Assembly (NCBI GenBank): GCA_002404095.1 | Contig: DHJA01000028.1 | Span: 1 to 17,052 of the forward strand | Reading direction: 5' to 3' | DNA length: 17,052 bases | Source: Planctomycetaceae bacterium UBA4732 | GTDB lineage: Bacteria > Planctomycetota > Planctomycetia > Gemmatales > Gemmataceae | Shown here: positions 1 to 8,222 of the stretch, in pieces | How positions within the stretch are numbered: the stretch's first letter is position 1 | Layout of the letters: each line of letters begins with the position of its first letter | Notes under the pieces: generated by a model | Databases searched by the model: none | Told to the model about the DNA's origin: nothing | What the model saw: only the letters and a program-made list of their open reading frames with translations | Made by a program: the position numbers and the translations under genes

Positions 1-6
1 CGTAGA

Positions 7-23
7 GGCGAGGTCTCCTCGCC
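7..23. repeat. Small perfect hairpin upstream of the first gene
   Basis: The arms GGCGAGG (7-13) and CCTCGCC (17-23) are perfect reverse complements around a TCT loop, ending 18 bp before the start codon at 42. The 3-nt TCT loop matches the hairpins clustered at 8076-8200, so this may be an isolated member of the same class of short palindromes. It could also be a terminator stem of an upstream gene outside the window, but no T-run follows. Confidence 0.45.
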
Positions 24-41
24 CTCTTCTGGGACACTCGC

Positions 42-500
42 ATGGATACGAACCAAGGGAAGGAGTGGTATTTCGCTTACGGCAGCAACCTATGCGCCGA
101 GCAGATGCTGCGGCGCACCGGCCCAATTGGTGAGGATACGGATAGTCCCTGCATCGCCCGCTTGCCCGGCTACCGGGTGGTCTTCAACATGCAAGGCGAT
201 GACGGTTTGGTGTACGCCAACATCATTCAACCAGGAGATGGGGTGATCGGCGTACTGTACTTCTGCAGTGCGGCGGCGCTTGCAAGCCTGGACGCTTGCG
301 AAGAAGGGTACGACCGACGGCGTGTTCTGGTGACGCTTGAGGGCGGCGCGACGCGGGAAGCAATGGCCTATGTCGCGAGGCCGGAGTGTACGGCGGACGG
401 CGGACGCCCCAGCCCCGAATACCTGGAAATAATTATTCGGGGGGCCAGGCGACACGGCTTACCCGAGGCATACATCCGTTCGCTTGAGAGTAGCGGTTAG
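42..500 (+). CDS. Gamma-glutamylcyclotransferase-like (AIG2/GGCT fold) protein
   Basis: This 152-residue soluble protein opens with the YGSN signature (Y13-G14-S15-N16) that forms the substrate-binding loop of the gamma-glutamylcyclotransferase superfamily. A second family block follows at residues 83-93: an LDxxE segment (E87/E88), then G-Y and a basic run. In the family a Glu at this place is the general acid/base that releases 5-oxoproline from gamma-glutamyl amines or peptides. The exact substrate cannot be read from sequence; the fold also covers gamma-glutamylamine cyclotransferases and plant AIG2 proteins. The length fits the small single-domain members. No signal peptide is visible, so it is probably cytoplasmic. 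The ATG at 42 has only a weak GGGA upstream, but YGSN close to the N-terminus supports it. It appears monocistronic, with 114 bp before the next gene. Confidence 0.85.
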   Translation: MDTNQGKEWYFAYGSNLCAEQMLRRTGPIGEDTDSPCIARLPGYRVVFNMQGDDGLVYANIIQPGDGVIGVLYFCSAAALASLDACEEGYDRRRVLVTLEGGATREAMAYVARPECTADGGRPSPEYLEIIIRGARRHGLPEAYIRSLESSG

Positions 501-541
501 TCATTTTCTCTTTGTCACGTGAAAACTCCACTAATAGTTCC

Positions 542-547
542 TACAAT
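542..547 (+). promoter_or_regulatory. Possible -10 box for the DUF1559 gene
   Basis: TACAAT lies in a relatively AT-rich gap 67 bp before the ATG at 615. The same hexamer occurs in a better promoter at 2040-2045. No convincing -35 is found at 16-18 bp (the sequence there is GTGAAA or CGTGAA); a TTGTCA at 512-517 is too distant. This is a weak call. Confidence 0.3.
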
Positions 548-614
548 GCTCGCTACTCATTAAGAGATCGCCCAAAGCGTTCTTTTACCCGTCCCGCGAA
601 ATGAGGCAACCCTC

Positions 615-1532
615 ATGGACGTCACTCCCCGCTCCCGGCGTCGGCTCGGTTTCACCCTGATCGAGCTTCTCGTGGTCATTGCCATCATCGCCATACTCAT
701 CGGCCTCCTTCTGCCAGCGGTCCAGAAGGTCCGGGAGGCCGCCGCGCGCATCCAGTGCTGCAACAACCTTAAGCAACTCGCCTTGGCCGCGATCACCTAT
801 CACGACGCCAACGGTCGCTTCCCCCCGGCAGTCAACATCTCGGATGCGGACGATTACGGATGGCCAGTCGCCCCAAGCCCCGGCCGCTGGTACGGCCTGA
901 ACCTGGCGCTGTTCCCTTACTTCGAGCAGGACAACCTTCGCAAAAACGTGGTCGATAACGTCTGGAACCCGCACTATGTCAACTGCAAGGGGCCAACTTC
1001 GGTGGGCGCCCAGGTGGTCAAAATCCTGATCTGCCCGTCCGAAAGCGCGTTTCCGCCCGGCGCCGTCGGGCAGTACAACGCCTATTACTTCGGCCTGAGC
1101 AGCTACGGCGGTTGCTCCGGCACTTCGGCAACGACGACTATTGGGAGCCAAAGCCTCAAGAACGGCATTTTCACCATGAACAGTTCCGTCCGAATTCTGG
1201 AGATTACGGACGGGACCACCAATACCCTGATGTTCGGAGAGCGGTCGCGGCTGAACCTGCCTGCCACCAACACTTCGCAGGCGGTCGGCGGGTGGGCGTG
1301 GGCCAACTACTTCTCCCAGGAGGACAACACCATGAACTCTTCGGAGCCAATTGAGGGAATCATGGCGCACGACCTCAACCAGTTCGGCAGTCAACACACC
1401 AGCGGCCTTATCTCGAACTTCGCCTTCGCGGACGGCTCGGTCAAGGCTCTGCAAAAGAGCATAAGTATAGTCGCATTTCAACGGCTGTCGGCGCGAAACG
1501 ATGGACAGGTGATTGATGCGAGCCAGTACTAA
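615..1532 (+). CDS. DUF1559 family prepilin-like (type II/IV pseudopilin) protein
   Basis: The 305-residue product has a class III signal: a basic head (RSRRR), then G12 followed by F13-T-L-I-E17 and a hydrophobic helix to about residue 34. Glycine before the cleavage site and Glu at +5 are what prepilin peptidase recognises. The next block (residues 35-65, REAAAR, then [11 protein letters not shown]) and the C-terminal HTSG...FADGSVKAL stretch are typical of DUF1559 (SBP_bac_10-type H-X9-DG) proteins, which are massively expanded in Planctomycetes. It is presumably inserted in a membrane and exposed in the periplasm. Its assembly partner is not in this window and its function is unknown across the family. 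The ATG at 615 has a GAGG-type site 9 bp upstream. Its 3' end overlaps the next gene by 17 bp, suggesting translational coupling. Confidence 0.93.
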   Translation: MDVTPRSRRRLGFTLIELLVVIAIIAILIGLLLPAVQKVREAAARIQCCNNLKQLALAAITYHDANGRFPPAVNISDADDYGWPVAPSPGRWYGLNLALFPYFEQDNLRKNVVDNVWNPHYVNCKGPTSVGAQVVKILICPSESAFPPGAVGQYNAYYFGLSSYGGCSGTSATTTIGSQSLKNGIFTMNSSVRILEITDGTTNTLMFGERSRLNLPATNTSQAVGGWAWANYFSQEDNTMNSSEPIEGIMAHDLNQFGSQHTSGLISNFAFADGSVKALQKSISIVAFQRLSARNDGQVIDASQY

Positions 1533-1956
1533 CTCGGCCGGGGCGACGACCGGACTGCTAGCCGCCGCCCTGCTAACGGCCATCGGCTGCGGCCAACCGC
1601 GCGATTACGCGCCGGTTGAAGGGACGGTGACATTGGCGGGCCGGCCGTTGTCTGGGGTGCGCGTCTGGTTCTACCCAGAGGCCGAGGGGCGGGAGCAACC
1701 GCCTTACGCCACCGGCACGACCGACGCCGCCGGCCTCTACACATTGACCGCCGAGACGGGCAAGCCGGGGGCGCTGGTGGGCAAGAACCGCGTGGTCGTC
1801 AACTGGCCGCTGCCGGAGCGTGATCCGAGCAAACCGCCGCCCCGGCCGCCAGGGCCGCCCATCCCCATTTTGTACACGCAGGCCGCCGACACGCCCCTCA
1901 CCGTCGTGGTCAAGCCGGGGCCAAAGCAAACGATCAATGTGGAGATCCCCAAGTAG
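1516..1956 (+). CDS. Small lipoprotein with a carboxypeptidase-regulatory-like (transthyretin-like) domain
   Basis: This 146-residue protein has a hydrophobic leader (residues 12-24) ending in A-I-G-C25, a plausible though not ideal lipobox. It is therefore probably anchored to a membrane by lipid. The mature part is one beta-sandwich repeat: [19 protein letters not shown], then a T-D-A-A-G-L-Y segment, and a C-terminal L-T-V-V-V-K-P-G strand. This pattern is typical of carboxypeptidase-regulatory/transthyretin-like domains. Such proteins commonly follow DUF1559 genes in planctomycetes; no function is established. ATG 1516 is preferred to the adjacent TTG at 1513 because AGGTG sits 5-6 bp upstream. 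The start lies inside the end of the DUF1559 gene. A proline-rich run (about residues 104-114) separates the two halves. Confidence 0.8.
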   Translation: MRASTNSAGATTGLLAAALLTAIGCGQPRDYAPVEGTVTLAGRPLSGVRVWFYPEAEGREQPPYATGTTDAAGLYTLTAETGKPGALVGKNRVVVNWPLPERDPSKPPPRPPGPPIPILYTQAADTPLTVVVKPGPKQTINVEIPK

Positions 1957-2015
1957 GAAACCGGCGACGCGACGAGCGCCGCGGCACAATTCCGCGCCTC
2001 GCGCCGCAATAGTGC

Positions 2016-2045
2016 TTGCCCCCTCGTGCGCCGACCGCGTACAAT
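2016..2045 (+). promoter_or_regulatory. Probable housekeeping-type promoter for the coiled-coil/toroid operon
   Basis: TTGCCC (2016-2021) and TACAAT (2040-2045) are separated by 18 bp and lie 69 bp before the ATG at 2114, in the 157-bp gap after the lipoprotein gene. Both hexamers resemble the sigma-70 consensus (4/6 and 5/6). It would drive the genes at 2114 and 6992. No transcript data are available. Confidence 0.5.
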
Positions 2046-2113
2046 CCCATAACTGCCTACCTTCCGCCGGACGCTGCCAATGCGGCCGGCCAACGCCAGG
2101 GGGAATTCGCATC

Positions 2114-5100
2114 ATGGCCACCGCCATTGCTTTGCCGCCGGGCCTCCGCACTCGGATCGCGGCCGTCGCCCATCGCGTCCGCCGGCTGCGCTTCCAACGC
2201 GGGCTGAGCCTTCTGACTCTCCTTCTTACACTCGGCTTCGGCGCTGCACTGCTCGCCGACTTCTTCCTCGACCTACCGTCGCCCGTGCGCATCGGTATTT
2301 TCGGCGCCTGGGCAAGCCTCGGCCTGATCGCGTTCGTCTTTGGGTTGTTGTTGCCGCTCGGCCGTCGGCTCGACGACGACGCCCTCGCGGCCGTCATTGA
2401 GGAAAAGTATCCCGACCTTGGCGAACGCCTCACGTCCGCGGTGGAGCTGGCCGGCGCCGGCGACGACTATCACGGCTCGCCCGAACTTATCGACAACTTG
2501 ATGCGCGACACCGAGGCCCGCGCCCGCGTTCTCAACTTTCTTCCGGCCGTGTCGAGTCGCTCGGCGCGTTGGCTGACCGTCGGCGCTGTCGCCCTTCTCG
2601 CTCTAACGCTAAGTCCGTCGGCCGTTTGGCCCGGCCAATATGCCGACCTTGCCGGTCGCTTTTTCCGGCCCTGGATCACGCCGCCCGCTTTCGCCATTGA
2701 CGCGGCGCCGGCCGAGGACTTCGCCGCGCGCGGCCGGCCGCTCTCGCTCACGGCCCATTTAACGCCGTTGCGCCATGCGGTCACGGCGCCCGACGTTTGC
2801 ACACTCGTCCAGATCGGCGCCGACGGTAAGCAGACGCGCATCGCCATGCCGGCCGTCAAAGAAGGCGGCTACAGCGCGACCTTCACGCCCGTCGCCGACT
2901 TCTGCTACCGCGTTGAAACCGGCCCCGATTCCAGCGCGTCCTACTCGATTGAGACGGTTCAGCCGGTGGACCTCGCCGCCGACAGCCCTGAGATCACGAC
3001 CAAGCCGCCGGTCTACGCTGAAAACACCGTGGACGCCGAGATTGTTAACGGCTTGATGGATGTGGCCGTGCTTCAGAACGGCACGGTTCGCTTTGACTGC
3101 AAGTTTACCCGACCCGCCGCGTCCGCCTTCCTTGAATGGACGCCCACCGAGGTGAAGCCGGAGAAGATCGACGTCGAGACGCCGTTGCTAGAAATGACTC
3201 TCAGCCCAGATCGCATGACCGGCTCTGTCACTGTCCACGCTATGCTATCGGGCAAATACAGCCTGCATGTGCGGGCGGAACGCGGCGTACCGACGGATTT
3301 CCCCGCGCGCGACTTGATCGTGAAGTTGGACGAAGCCCCACAGTTCAAAAAGGTCGTCGTCAAGGACGAGCTAAAAGCGGTCCTGCCTTATGACCGTGTG
3401 CCGCTGGAGTTCACCGCCGTGGACGATGTGGCCGTGGCCTCCGCCGAAGTGGAATACCGCGTCAATCAGGGCGAACCCGTCCGCGAGCCGGTCGCCGTGA
3501 CCGGCCTCAATACGCGCGAGGCTTCGACCAAAGAGAAGGACCAGAGCGTGTTCGCGTTGGCGGGCAAGGTCAAGCCGGGCGACGTGGTGGAATACCGCCT
3601 GCGCGTGAGCGACAACTTCCCGCCAGAATTCGGCGGTTCGCACGTCGTTTATTACCCGGCCGACCATGCGCTGACGCTGCGCGTCGCCACCGACAAGGAA
3701 ATCCTCGCCCTGCGCGACGAGATTAATAAGCGGCTCGACAAGATCAAGGAAGACCTCAAGGCGGAAGAACGCGGCGTCTACAAGACGCGCAGCGAATCGC
3801 GCGACCACCCCGCCCTCAATCCCGAACAAGCGAAGGATACGCAGCGCCTAAAGAAAGACAACAAGGATACGGAAAATGCGCTACAAGACTTGGCCAAGGC
3901 GGCGGAGGCGGCGCCGTTGTTCCAGCCGTTGGCCGACCTCGCCCGCGACGTGGCCGACAAGGAGATGAAGGACAGCGAAAAGGCGATAGACAACGCGGCC
4001 GCCGACCACAAGACCGCCGCCGAGCGCGACGCCCAGTTCCAGAACTCGGAGAAGAACCTGGATTCGGCCCTGGCGCGTCTGGAAGAGATGAAGCGGAAAA
4101 ACGAAGAGTTGGCCCAGGCGGCGCTGGCCGAGGCGAACCTGTCGAAGCTCGCCGACAAGGAGAAAGCGTTGGCGGATCAGGCCGCCGAATTGGCCGCCAA
4201 AGACCCGGTGCGCGACCCGTCGGTCAAGAATGAGGCGGAGAAGATCAAGCAAAAACAGGAAGAAACAGCCAATGAGTTGAAGCGTCTCACCGAAGAGAAT
4301 CCGGCGCTGCGCAAAGCGCTGGAGGACGCCCGCGCCGAGGAGGCTCATGATCTGGCCGAGCGCGCCCGCGAACTCGCTAAGGAAGAGCGTGACCTATCGA
4401 AAGCGTCCGCTGATTCCGAGAAGGCCCGGAAGGTCGAACGATTAGCGGAGCTGGCCCGCAAGCAGCAACAGTTGGCCGACAAGGCGAATGAATTGGCGAA
4501 AGAGACCAAGCAGCCGTCGCAGGCGGCGAAGACCAATCCGCTGAAGCCGGAGGATACGCAGAAGGCCGCCGACGCGCTTAAGCAAGGCGACGCCGACGAA
4601 GCCGTGAAAAATCAGGATCAGGCGGCGAAGGAACTCGACCGTGTGGCCGACGAGTTGACTAAGGCCGTCGATCTGGCGAAAGACCCGCGCGAAGCGGCTC
4701 GTCAGTTGGCCCGCTTGGAAGAATCGCTGAAACAGCGAGTCCAGGACGAACTCAAGAAAAAGGAGCCTGGTTCTCTTGCAGAGCGTCTAAAACCGCTGGA
4801 ACGCGAGCAAAAGGCGATCCATGAGGCGGCGGATCGGCTGTCCGTACCGCCGGCCAACGAAGAGGCGCGAAAGGAGAAGAAGCAGGCGGCCGAGCAGAGC
4901 GCGAAGGCCGCCGAAGCGATGCAAAAAGACCACGCCGACCAAGCCGCCAACCATATGGAGCAGGCCAAGCAATCGCTGGAACGGCTGGCTGACCGTCTGC
5001 CCACGCTGAACCAGCGGAAAGAGCAGGCGCTACGCGAAGTCGCCCAATTGCGTCAAAAACAGGACGAAATCGCCAAGCAGACGGAGCAAGCCGTCCAAGA

Positions 5101-6988
5101 AGCCAACAATGCCGATCCGAAAGACCCCAAGGCGCAGGAAGAGGTCGCCCGCAAACTATCGGAGGCGGCTCGTAAACAAGCCGACGCGGCCGAGAGCCTG
5201 ACCAAGACGGATGCGCCCAACCAGGAAGCGCATCAAGACCACGCGCAGAAGGCGCTGGATTTGGCTCTCAAAGACCTGTTGGACGGCCACAAGGAAAAGG
5301 CGACGGCCTCGCAGCAGGATGCGAAACGCCAGCTGGAGCGACTGGAACAGGCGTTGAAGGAGGAGAAACCGGCCGATGCGAAGAAGGACGATGTGGCCCG
5401 GAAAGCGAGTGAGGAAGCCGAACGGCCAGTTGACTCGGCAAGGAAAGCAGCAGAGCATCTAGCCCAGGAACAGCGCCAACTCGCGCAGCAGACTCAACAG
5501 GCCGAGGATAAGCAGAATCAGAAGCCGGCCGAAGCCGGCAAGCAGGCCATGAAAGAAGCGATGGAAAAAGTCGCCCATAAGCAACAGGAATTGAGCGAGG
5601 AGACGTCGCGTCTACCAGTCCATCAGTCGCAAAAACTATTTGAGCATGCCCGCCAAGCGATGAATCGAGCGCAGCAAGCGCTCGACCATAACGACCCCGA
5701 ACAGGCGAAGCGCCAACAGAACGAAGCGGCCGACGCCCTGCAACAGCTGGCGCAAAAGCTGCCGGCCAAGGCGCCGGACGCGGCGAAGGCGCCGGCCGGC
5801 GAGGCGGAGGCGCCGCACGGCCTGCCCAACAAGGAGCAGACGGCGCAAGCCCGCGATTTGGCCAAGCAGCAACGCGAGCTGCGCGATGAAGTGCGCCGCG
5901 CGACCGACGAGGCTCGTGCCGAGGCGGCCGCGCCAAAGGACAATCCCGTCGGCGAGTTGGTGAAGCAGCAACAAGAGGTAGCCAAGCAGGCCGGCGAGAT
6001 GGCTAAGGAAGCCGCCAAAGAGCGCGGCAAAGAATCGCCGGCCGCTCATGCGGCGGGTGAGGCGAAGGAGTCAGCGCAGAAGGCGGCCGGCGAGATGCGG
6101 GCCGGCGCCCTCCAAGCGGCGAAAGAAGCCGGTAAACAGGCGTCCGAGCAGATGCGGAAGTTGGCCAAGCAGCTCGCGCAAACGCCCGGCGACGCCAACG
6201 CCCCGGCTGAAGCGGCCAAGGCCGAGCAACTGGCGGAGAAACAGGAAGAAATCACCCGTAAATTGGAGCCGTTAGTCAGAAATGCCGCCGCCCAACGGGC
6301 GCAGCAAGAGGCCCAGCAGAAAGATTTGCAAAAGCAGACCGGCGAGCTGACGCAAGACCTGAACAAGCTGGCGCGGAAGTTCGATAAGGCACATAAGGGA
6401 CGGGAAATGTCGCAGGCGCAACAGGCCGCCAACTCCGGCAAGCAGGCCGAGGGCGCCATGCAGCAGGCGCAACAGCAGACCCAACAGGCCAACCAACCGG
6501 CGGCCCAACAGTCGCAACAGCAAGCGGCCCAGGCCCTGGAACAGGCCGCCAAGGAAATCGCCCAGGCGGCCGGACCCGCCCAGGCGACGGCAAAACAGGA
6601 GGGGGCCGGCCAATCCGTTCAGCAGGCGCAGGGCGCGATGGAACAAGCGAAGAGCGCCATGCAGCAGGCGCAGCCGCAAAGCGCTCAGGCATCAATGAGC
6701 CAGGCCGCCCAAGCCCTGGCGTTGGCCGCCCAGCAAGCGGGGAAGCAGCAAGGTAAACCGGAGCCGATAAGCGAATCGGGCGAAGAGGGCGCCGCTGCCG
6801 CCGGCCGACCCGATGTAAGCGTTTTCGCCCCTGAAATGAAGCAATTCGCCGGCAAGACCTGGGGCCAACTGCCCGGGGAATTGCGCACCAAGATTGTCCA
6901 GCAAATGAAGGTGAAGTACGGCGACGACTACGCTCGTATGATTAAGCTGTACTTCGAGCAGGCGGCCGACACTCGTAGCAGAAAGTAG
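2114..6988 (+). CDS. Giant membrane-anchored coiled-coil protein, DUF4175-like
   Basis: The 1,624-residue product has three hydrophobic helices near the N-terminus (about 31-52, 58-82 and 154-171). A probable extracytoplasmic beta-rich region follows to about residue 520. From about 527 to 1555 it is almost unbroken coiled coil, very rich in Ala, Lys, Glu and Gln, becoming Gln/Ala low-complexity near 1450-1530. The C-terminus ends in a short conserved-looking module (F-A-G-K-T-W-G-Q-L-P, then K-Y-G-D-D-Y-A-R-M-I) that resembles the ends of planctomycete DUF4175-like proteins. Three helices would put the coiled coil outside the cytoplasmic membrane (inference). The frame stays open upstream to 1820, but ATG 2114 is preferred: it has AGGGGG about 9 bp before it, begins just before the first membrane helix, and avoids running antisense-like through the lipoprotein gene. 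A structural or envelope-spanning role is plausible but unproven. Confidence 0.85.
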   Translation: MATAIALPPGLRTRIAAVAHRVRRLRFQRGLSLLTLLLTLGFGAALLADFFLDLPSPVRIGIFGAWASLGLIAFVFGLLLPLGRRLDDDALAAVIEEKYPDLGERLTSAVELAGAGDDYHGSPELIDNLMRDTEARARVLNFLPAVSSRSARWLTVGAVALLALTLSPSAVWPGQYADLAGRFFRPWITPPAFAIDAAPAEDFAARGRPLSLTAHLTPLRHAVTAPDVCTLVQIGADGKQTRIAMPAVKEGGYSATFTPVADFCYRVETGPDSSASYSIETVQPVDLAADSPEITTKPPVYAENTVDAEIVNGLMDVAVLQNGTVRFDCKFTRPAASAFLEWTPTEVKPEKIDVETPLLEMTLSPDRMTGSVTVHAMLSGKYSLHVRAERGVPTDFPARDLIVKLDEAPQFKKVVVKDELKAVLPYDRVPLEFTAVDDVAVASAEVEYRVNQGEPVREPVAVTGLNTREASTKEKDQSVFALAGKVKPGDVVEYRLRVSDNFPPEFGGSHVVYYPADHALTLRVATDKEILALRDEINKRLDKIKEDLKAEERGVYKTRSESRDHPALNPEQAKDTQRLKKDNKDTENALQDLAKAAEAAPLFQPLADLARDVADKEMKDSEKAIDNAAADHKTAAERDAQFQNSEKNLDSALARLEEMKRKNEELAQAALAEANLSKLADKEKALADQAAELAAKDPVRDPSVKNEAEKIKQKQEETANELKRLTEENPALRKALEDARAEEAHDLAERARELAKEERDLSKASADSEKARKVERLAELARKQQQLADKANELAKETKQPSQAAKTNPLKPEDTQKAADALKQGDADEAVKNQDQAAKELDRVADELTKAVDLAKDPREAARQLARLEESLKQRVQDELKKKEPGSLAERLKPLEREQKAIHEAADRLSVPPANEEARKEKKQAAEQSAKAAEAMQKDHADQAANHMEQAKQSLERLADRLPTLNQRKEQALREVAQLRQKQDEIAKQTEQAVQEANNADPKDPKAQEEVARKLSEAARKQADAAESLTKTDAPNQEAHQDHAQKALDLALKDLLDGHKEKATASQQDAKRQLERLEQALKEEKPADAKKDDVARKASEEAERPVDSARKAAEHLAQEQRQLAQQTQQAEDKQNQKPAEAGKQAMKEAMEKVAHKQQELSEETSRLPVHQSQKLFEHARQAMNRAQQALDHNDPEQAKRQQNEAADALQQLAQKLPAKAPDAAKAPAGEAEAPHGLPNKEQTAQARDLAKQQRELRDEVRRATDEARAEAAAPKDNPVGELVKQQQEVAKQAGEMAKEAAKERGKESPAAHAAGEAKESAQKAAGEMRAGALQAAKEAGKQASEQMRKLAKQLAQTPGDANAPAEAAKAEQLAEKQEEITRKLEPLVRNAAAQRAQQEAQQKDLQKQTGELTQDLNKLARKFDKAHKGREMSQAQQAANSGKQAEGAMQQAQQQTQQANQPAAQQSQQQAAQALEQAAKEIAQAAGPAQATAKQEGAGQSVQQAQGAMEQAKSAMQQAQPQSAQASMSQAAQALALAAQQAGKQQGKPEPISESGEEGAAAAGRPDVSVFAPEMKQFAGKTWGQLPGELRTKIVQQMKVKYGDDYARMIKLYFEQAADTRSRK

Positions 6989-6991
6989 ACC

Positions 6992-8044
6992 ATGCGCAAC
7001 GCCGTATTCACTCTTTGCCTCGTAGTCGCCGCCGCGGGTTTCACGCGCGCTGCCGAACCGCCGGCCGTGGACCCCGCCCTTGATAAGTCAGTGGACCGCG
7101 CCCTCGCCTTCCTACAGAGCACGCAACTCAGCGACGGCGGCTGGACGACCCAGGGCGGCGGCGCCAACCCCGCCGCCACCAGCCTGAGCGTCATGGCCTT
7201 CCTGTCCGCCGGCCACGTTCCGGGCGAGGGGCGCTACGGCGAAACCGTCGAGAAAGGCATTCACGCCGTACTCAAGGCCCAGCACGAAAACGGACTTATC
7301 GCCAGCGACGGCGGTCAGGAAATGTATCATCACGGCATTTCCACGCTCATGCTGGCCGAGGCCGCGGGCATGACCGACGCCAAGCTAGGCGACGAAATAC
7401 GTAAGAAGTTGGTAAAAGCGGTCGCCATTATCCTTAAAGCGCAGCGCACCGGCGCCGGCCCCGAGCGCGGCGGTTGGCGCTATCACGTCGCGCCGGGCGA
7501 CGGCGCCGACATCAGCGTGACCGGCTGGCAGATCATGGCCCTGCGCGCGGCCAAGAACGTCGGCTGTGACGTGCCGGCCGACAACATCGACCGGGCCGTC
7601 GATTTTATCAAGCGCTGTCAGGACCAACGCAGCGGCGGCTTCGATTACCAGCCGAACAGCAACGTCACCGTGCCTTGCACTGGTACGAGCATTCTCGCCC
7701 TGGAGATTTGCGGCAAAGATTTGCACCACGGCCCCGAAGTATTGAAGGCCGGCGCCTACCTGCTCAAGCACCCGCCCAAGTGGGGCATGGCGTTCGGCTT
7801 CTACGGCCTCTACTACTGCTCGCAGGCCACGTTCCAACTCGGCGACAACTATTGGGCGTTCTTCAGGCCGCTGCTGCACGACATGCTGTTCAAGAACCAA
7901 AAGGACAACGGCTCATGGGCGTCCGGCGGCGACGGCTCGTTCGGCCCCAATTACTCGACCGCGATGTGTGTGCTGGCGTTGACTGTAGAGTATCGTTACC
8001 TGCCCATCTACCAGCGCGACGAGGGAACGACGGACAAAAAGTAG
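6992..8044 (+). CDS. Secreted prenyltransferase/squalene-oxidase-repeat (alpha/alpha-toroid) protein
   Basis: This 350-residue protein starts with a Sec signal peptide (hydrophobic 5-16, probable cleavage near T-R-A|A-E at about residue 20). The mature part contains about six helical repeats with the squalene-hopene-cyclase/prenyltransferase signature, for example F-L-Q-S-T-Q-L-S-D-G-G-W, K-A-Q-H-E-N-G, the E-R-G-G-W segment, R-C-Q-D-Q-R-S-G-G-F and K-N-Q-K-D-N-G-S-W. The fold is clear, but no DxDD cyclase motif is seen and the protein is about half the size of squalene-hopene cyclases. It is therefore more likely a binding or structural toroid than a terpene cyclase. It begins 3 bp after the coiled-coil gene, with its ribosome site (AGAAAG) inside that gene's 3' end. 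The two proteins are probably co-translated and may act together outside the membrane (inference). Confidence 0.88.
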   Translation: MRNAVFTLCLVVAAAGFTRAAEPPAVDPALDKSVDRALAFLQSTQLSDGGWTTQGGGANPAATSLSVMAFLSAGHVPGEGRYGETVEKGIHAVLKAQHENGLIASDGGQEMYHHGISTLMLAEAAGMTDAKLGDEIRKKLVKAVAIILKAQRTGAGPERGGWRYHVAPGDGADISVTGWQIMALRAAKNVGCDVPADNIDRAVDFIKRCQDQRSGGFDYQPNSNVTVPCTGTSILALEICGKDLHHGPEVLKAGAYLLKHPPKWGMAFGFYGLYYCSQATFQLGDNYWAFFRPLLHDMLFKNQKDNGSWASGGDGSFGPNYSTAMCVLALTVEYRYLPIYQRDEGTTDKK

Positions 8045-8059
8045 GCTTCAGGAATGCTA

Positions 8060-8216
8060 CCTCCTGGTCCTCCTGGTTCCCACGCTCCGCGTGGGAACGA
8101 AGTCCGGACGCTCTGCGTCCCGAACCTGCGGGTCGCCGAACCGTGCCGGACGCGACGCAGAGCGTCGCACCCGTGGGCGCCCACGCAGAGCGTGGGCGCC
8201 AGGAGGCAGACTTTTT
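8060..8216. repeat. Cluster of four palindromic hairpins framed by an inverted repeat
   Basis: Four perfect stems, each with a 3-nt loop, lie within 125 bp. They are: GTTCCCACGC 8076-8085 with GCGTGGGAAC 8089-8098; GGACGC 8106-8111 with GCGTCC 8115-8120; GCGACGC 8152-8158 with GCGTCGC 8162-8168; and GGCGCCCACGC 8176-8186 with GCGTGGGCGCC 8190-8200. All share an ACGCTCYGCGT-type core. The first two have it in one orientation (loops TCC, TCT) and the last two in the other (loops AGA, AGA). CCTCCTGG at 8060-8067 and CCAGGAGG at 8199-8206 form outer inverted arms, and CTTTTT follows at 8211-8216. Similar repeats are widespread between genes in planctomycetes. Here the cluster lies between two convergent genes and could end transcription from both sides. 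There is no transposase gene nearby. Confidence 0.85.
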
Positions 8217-8222
8217 GCCAGC

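Noticed and set aside
585..1583. 332-codon open frame antisense to the DUF1559 gene
   Set aside because: The plus-strand protein has a complete prepilin signal and DUF1559 features, while the antisense product resembles nothing and has no ribosome site seen.
1820..2113. Upstream in-frame extension of the giant coiled-coil gene
   Set aside because: It runs through the lipoprotein gene in another frame and encodes Arg/Pro-rich sequence with no family resemblance. ATG 2114 has a ribosome site and the promoter at 2016-2045 lies inside the extension.
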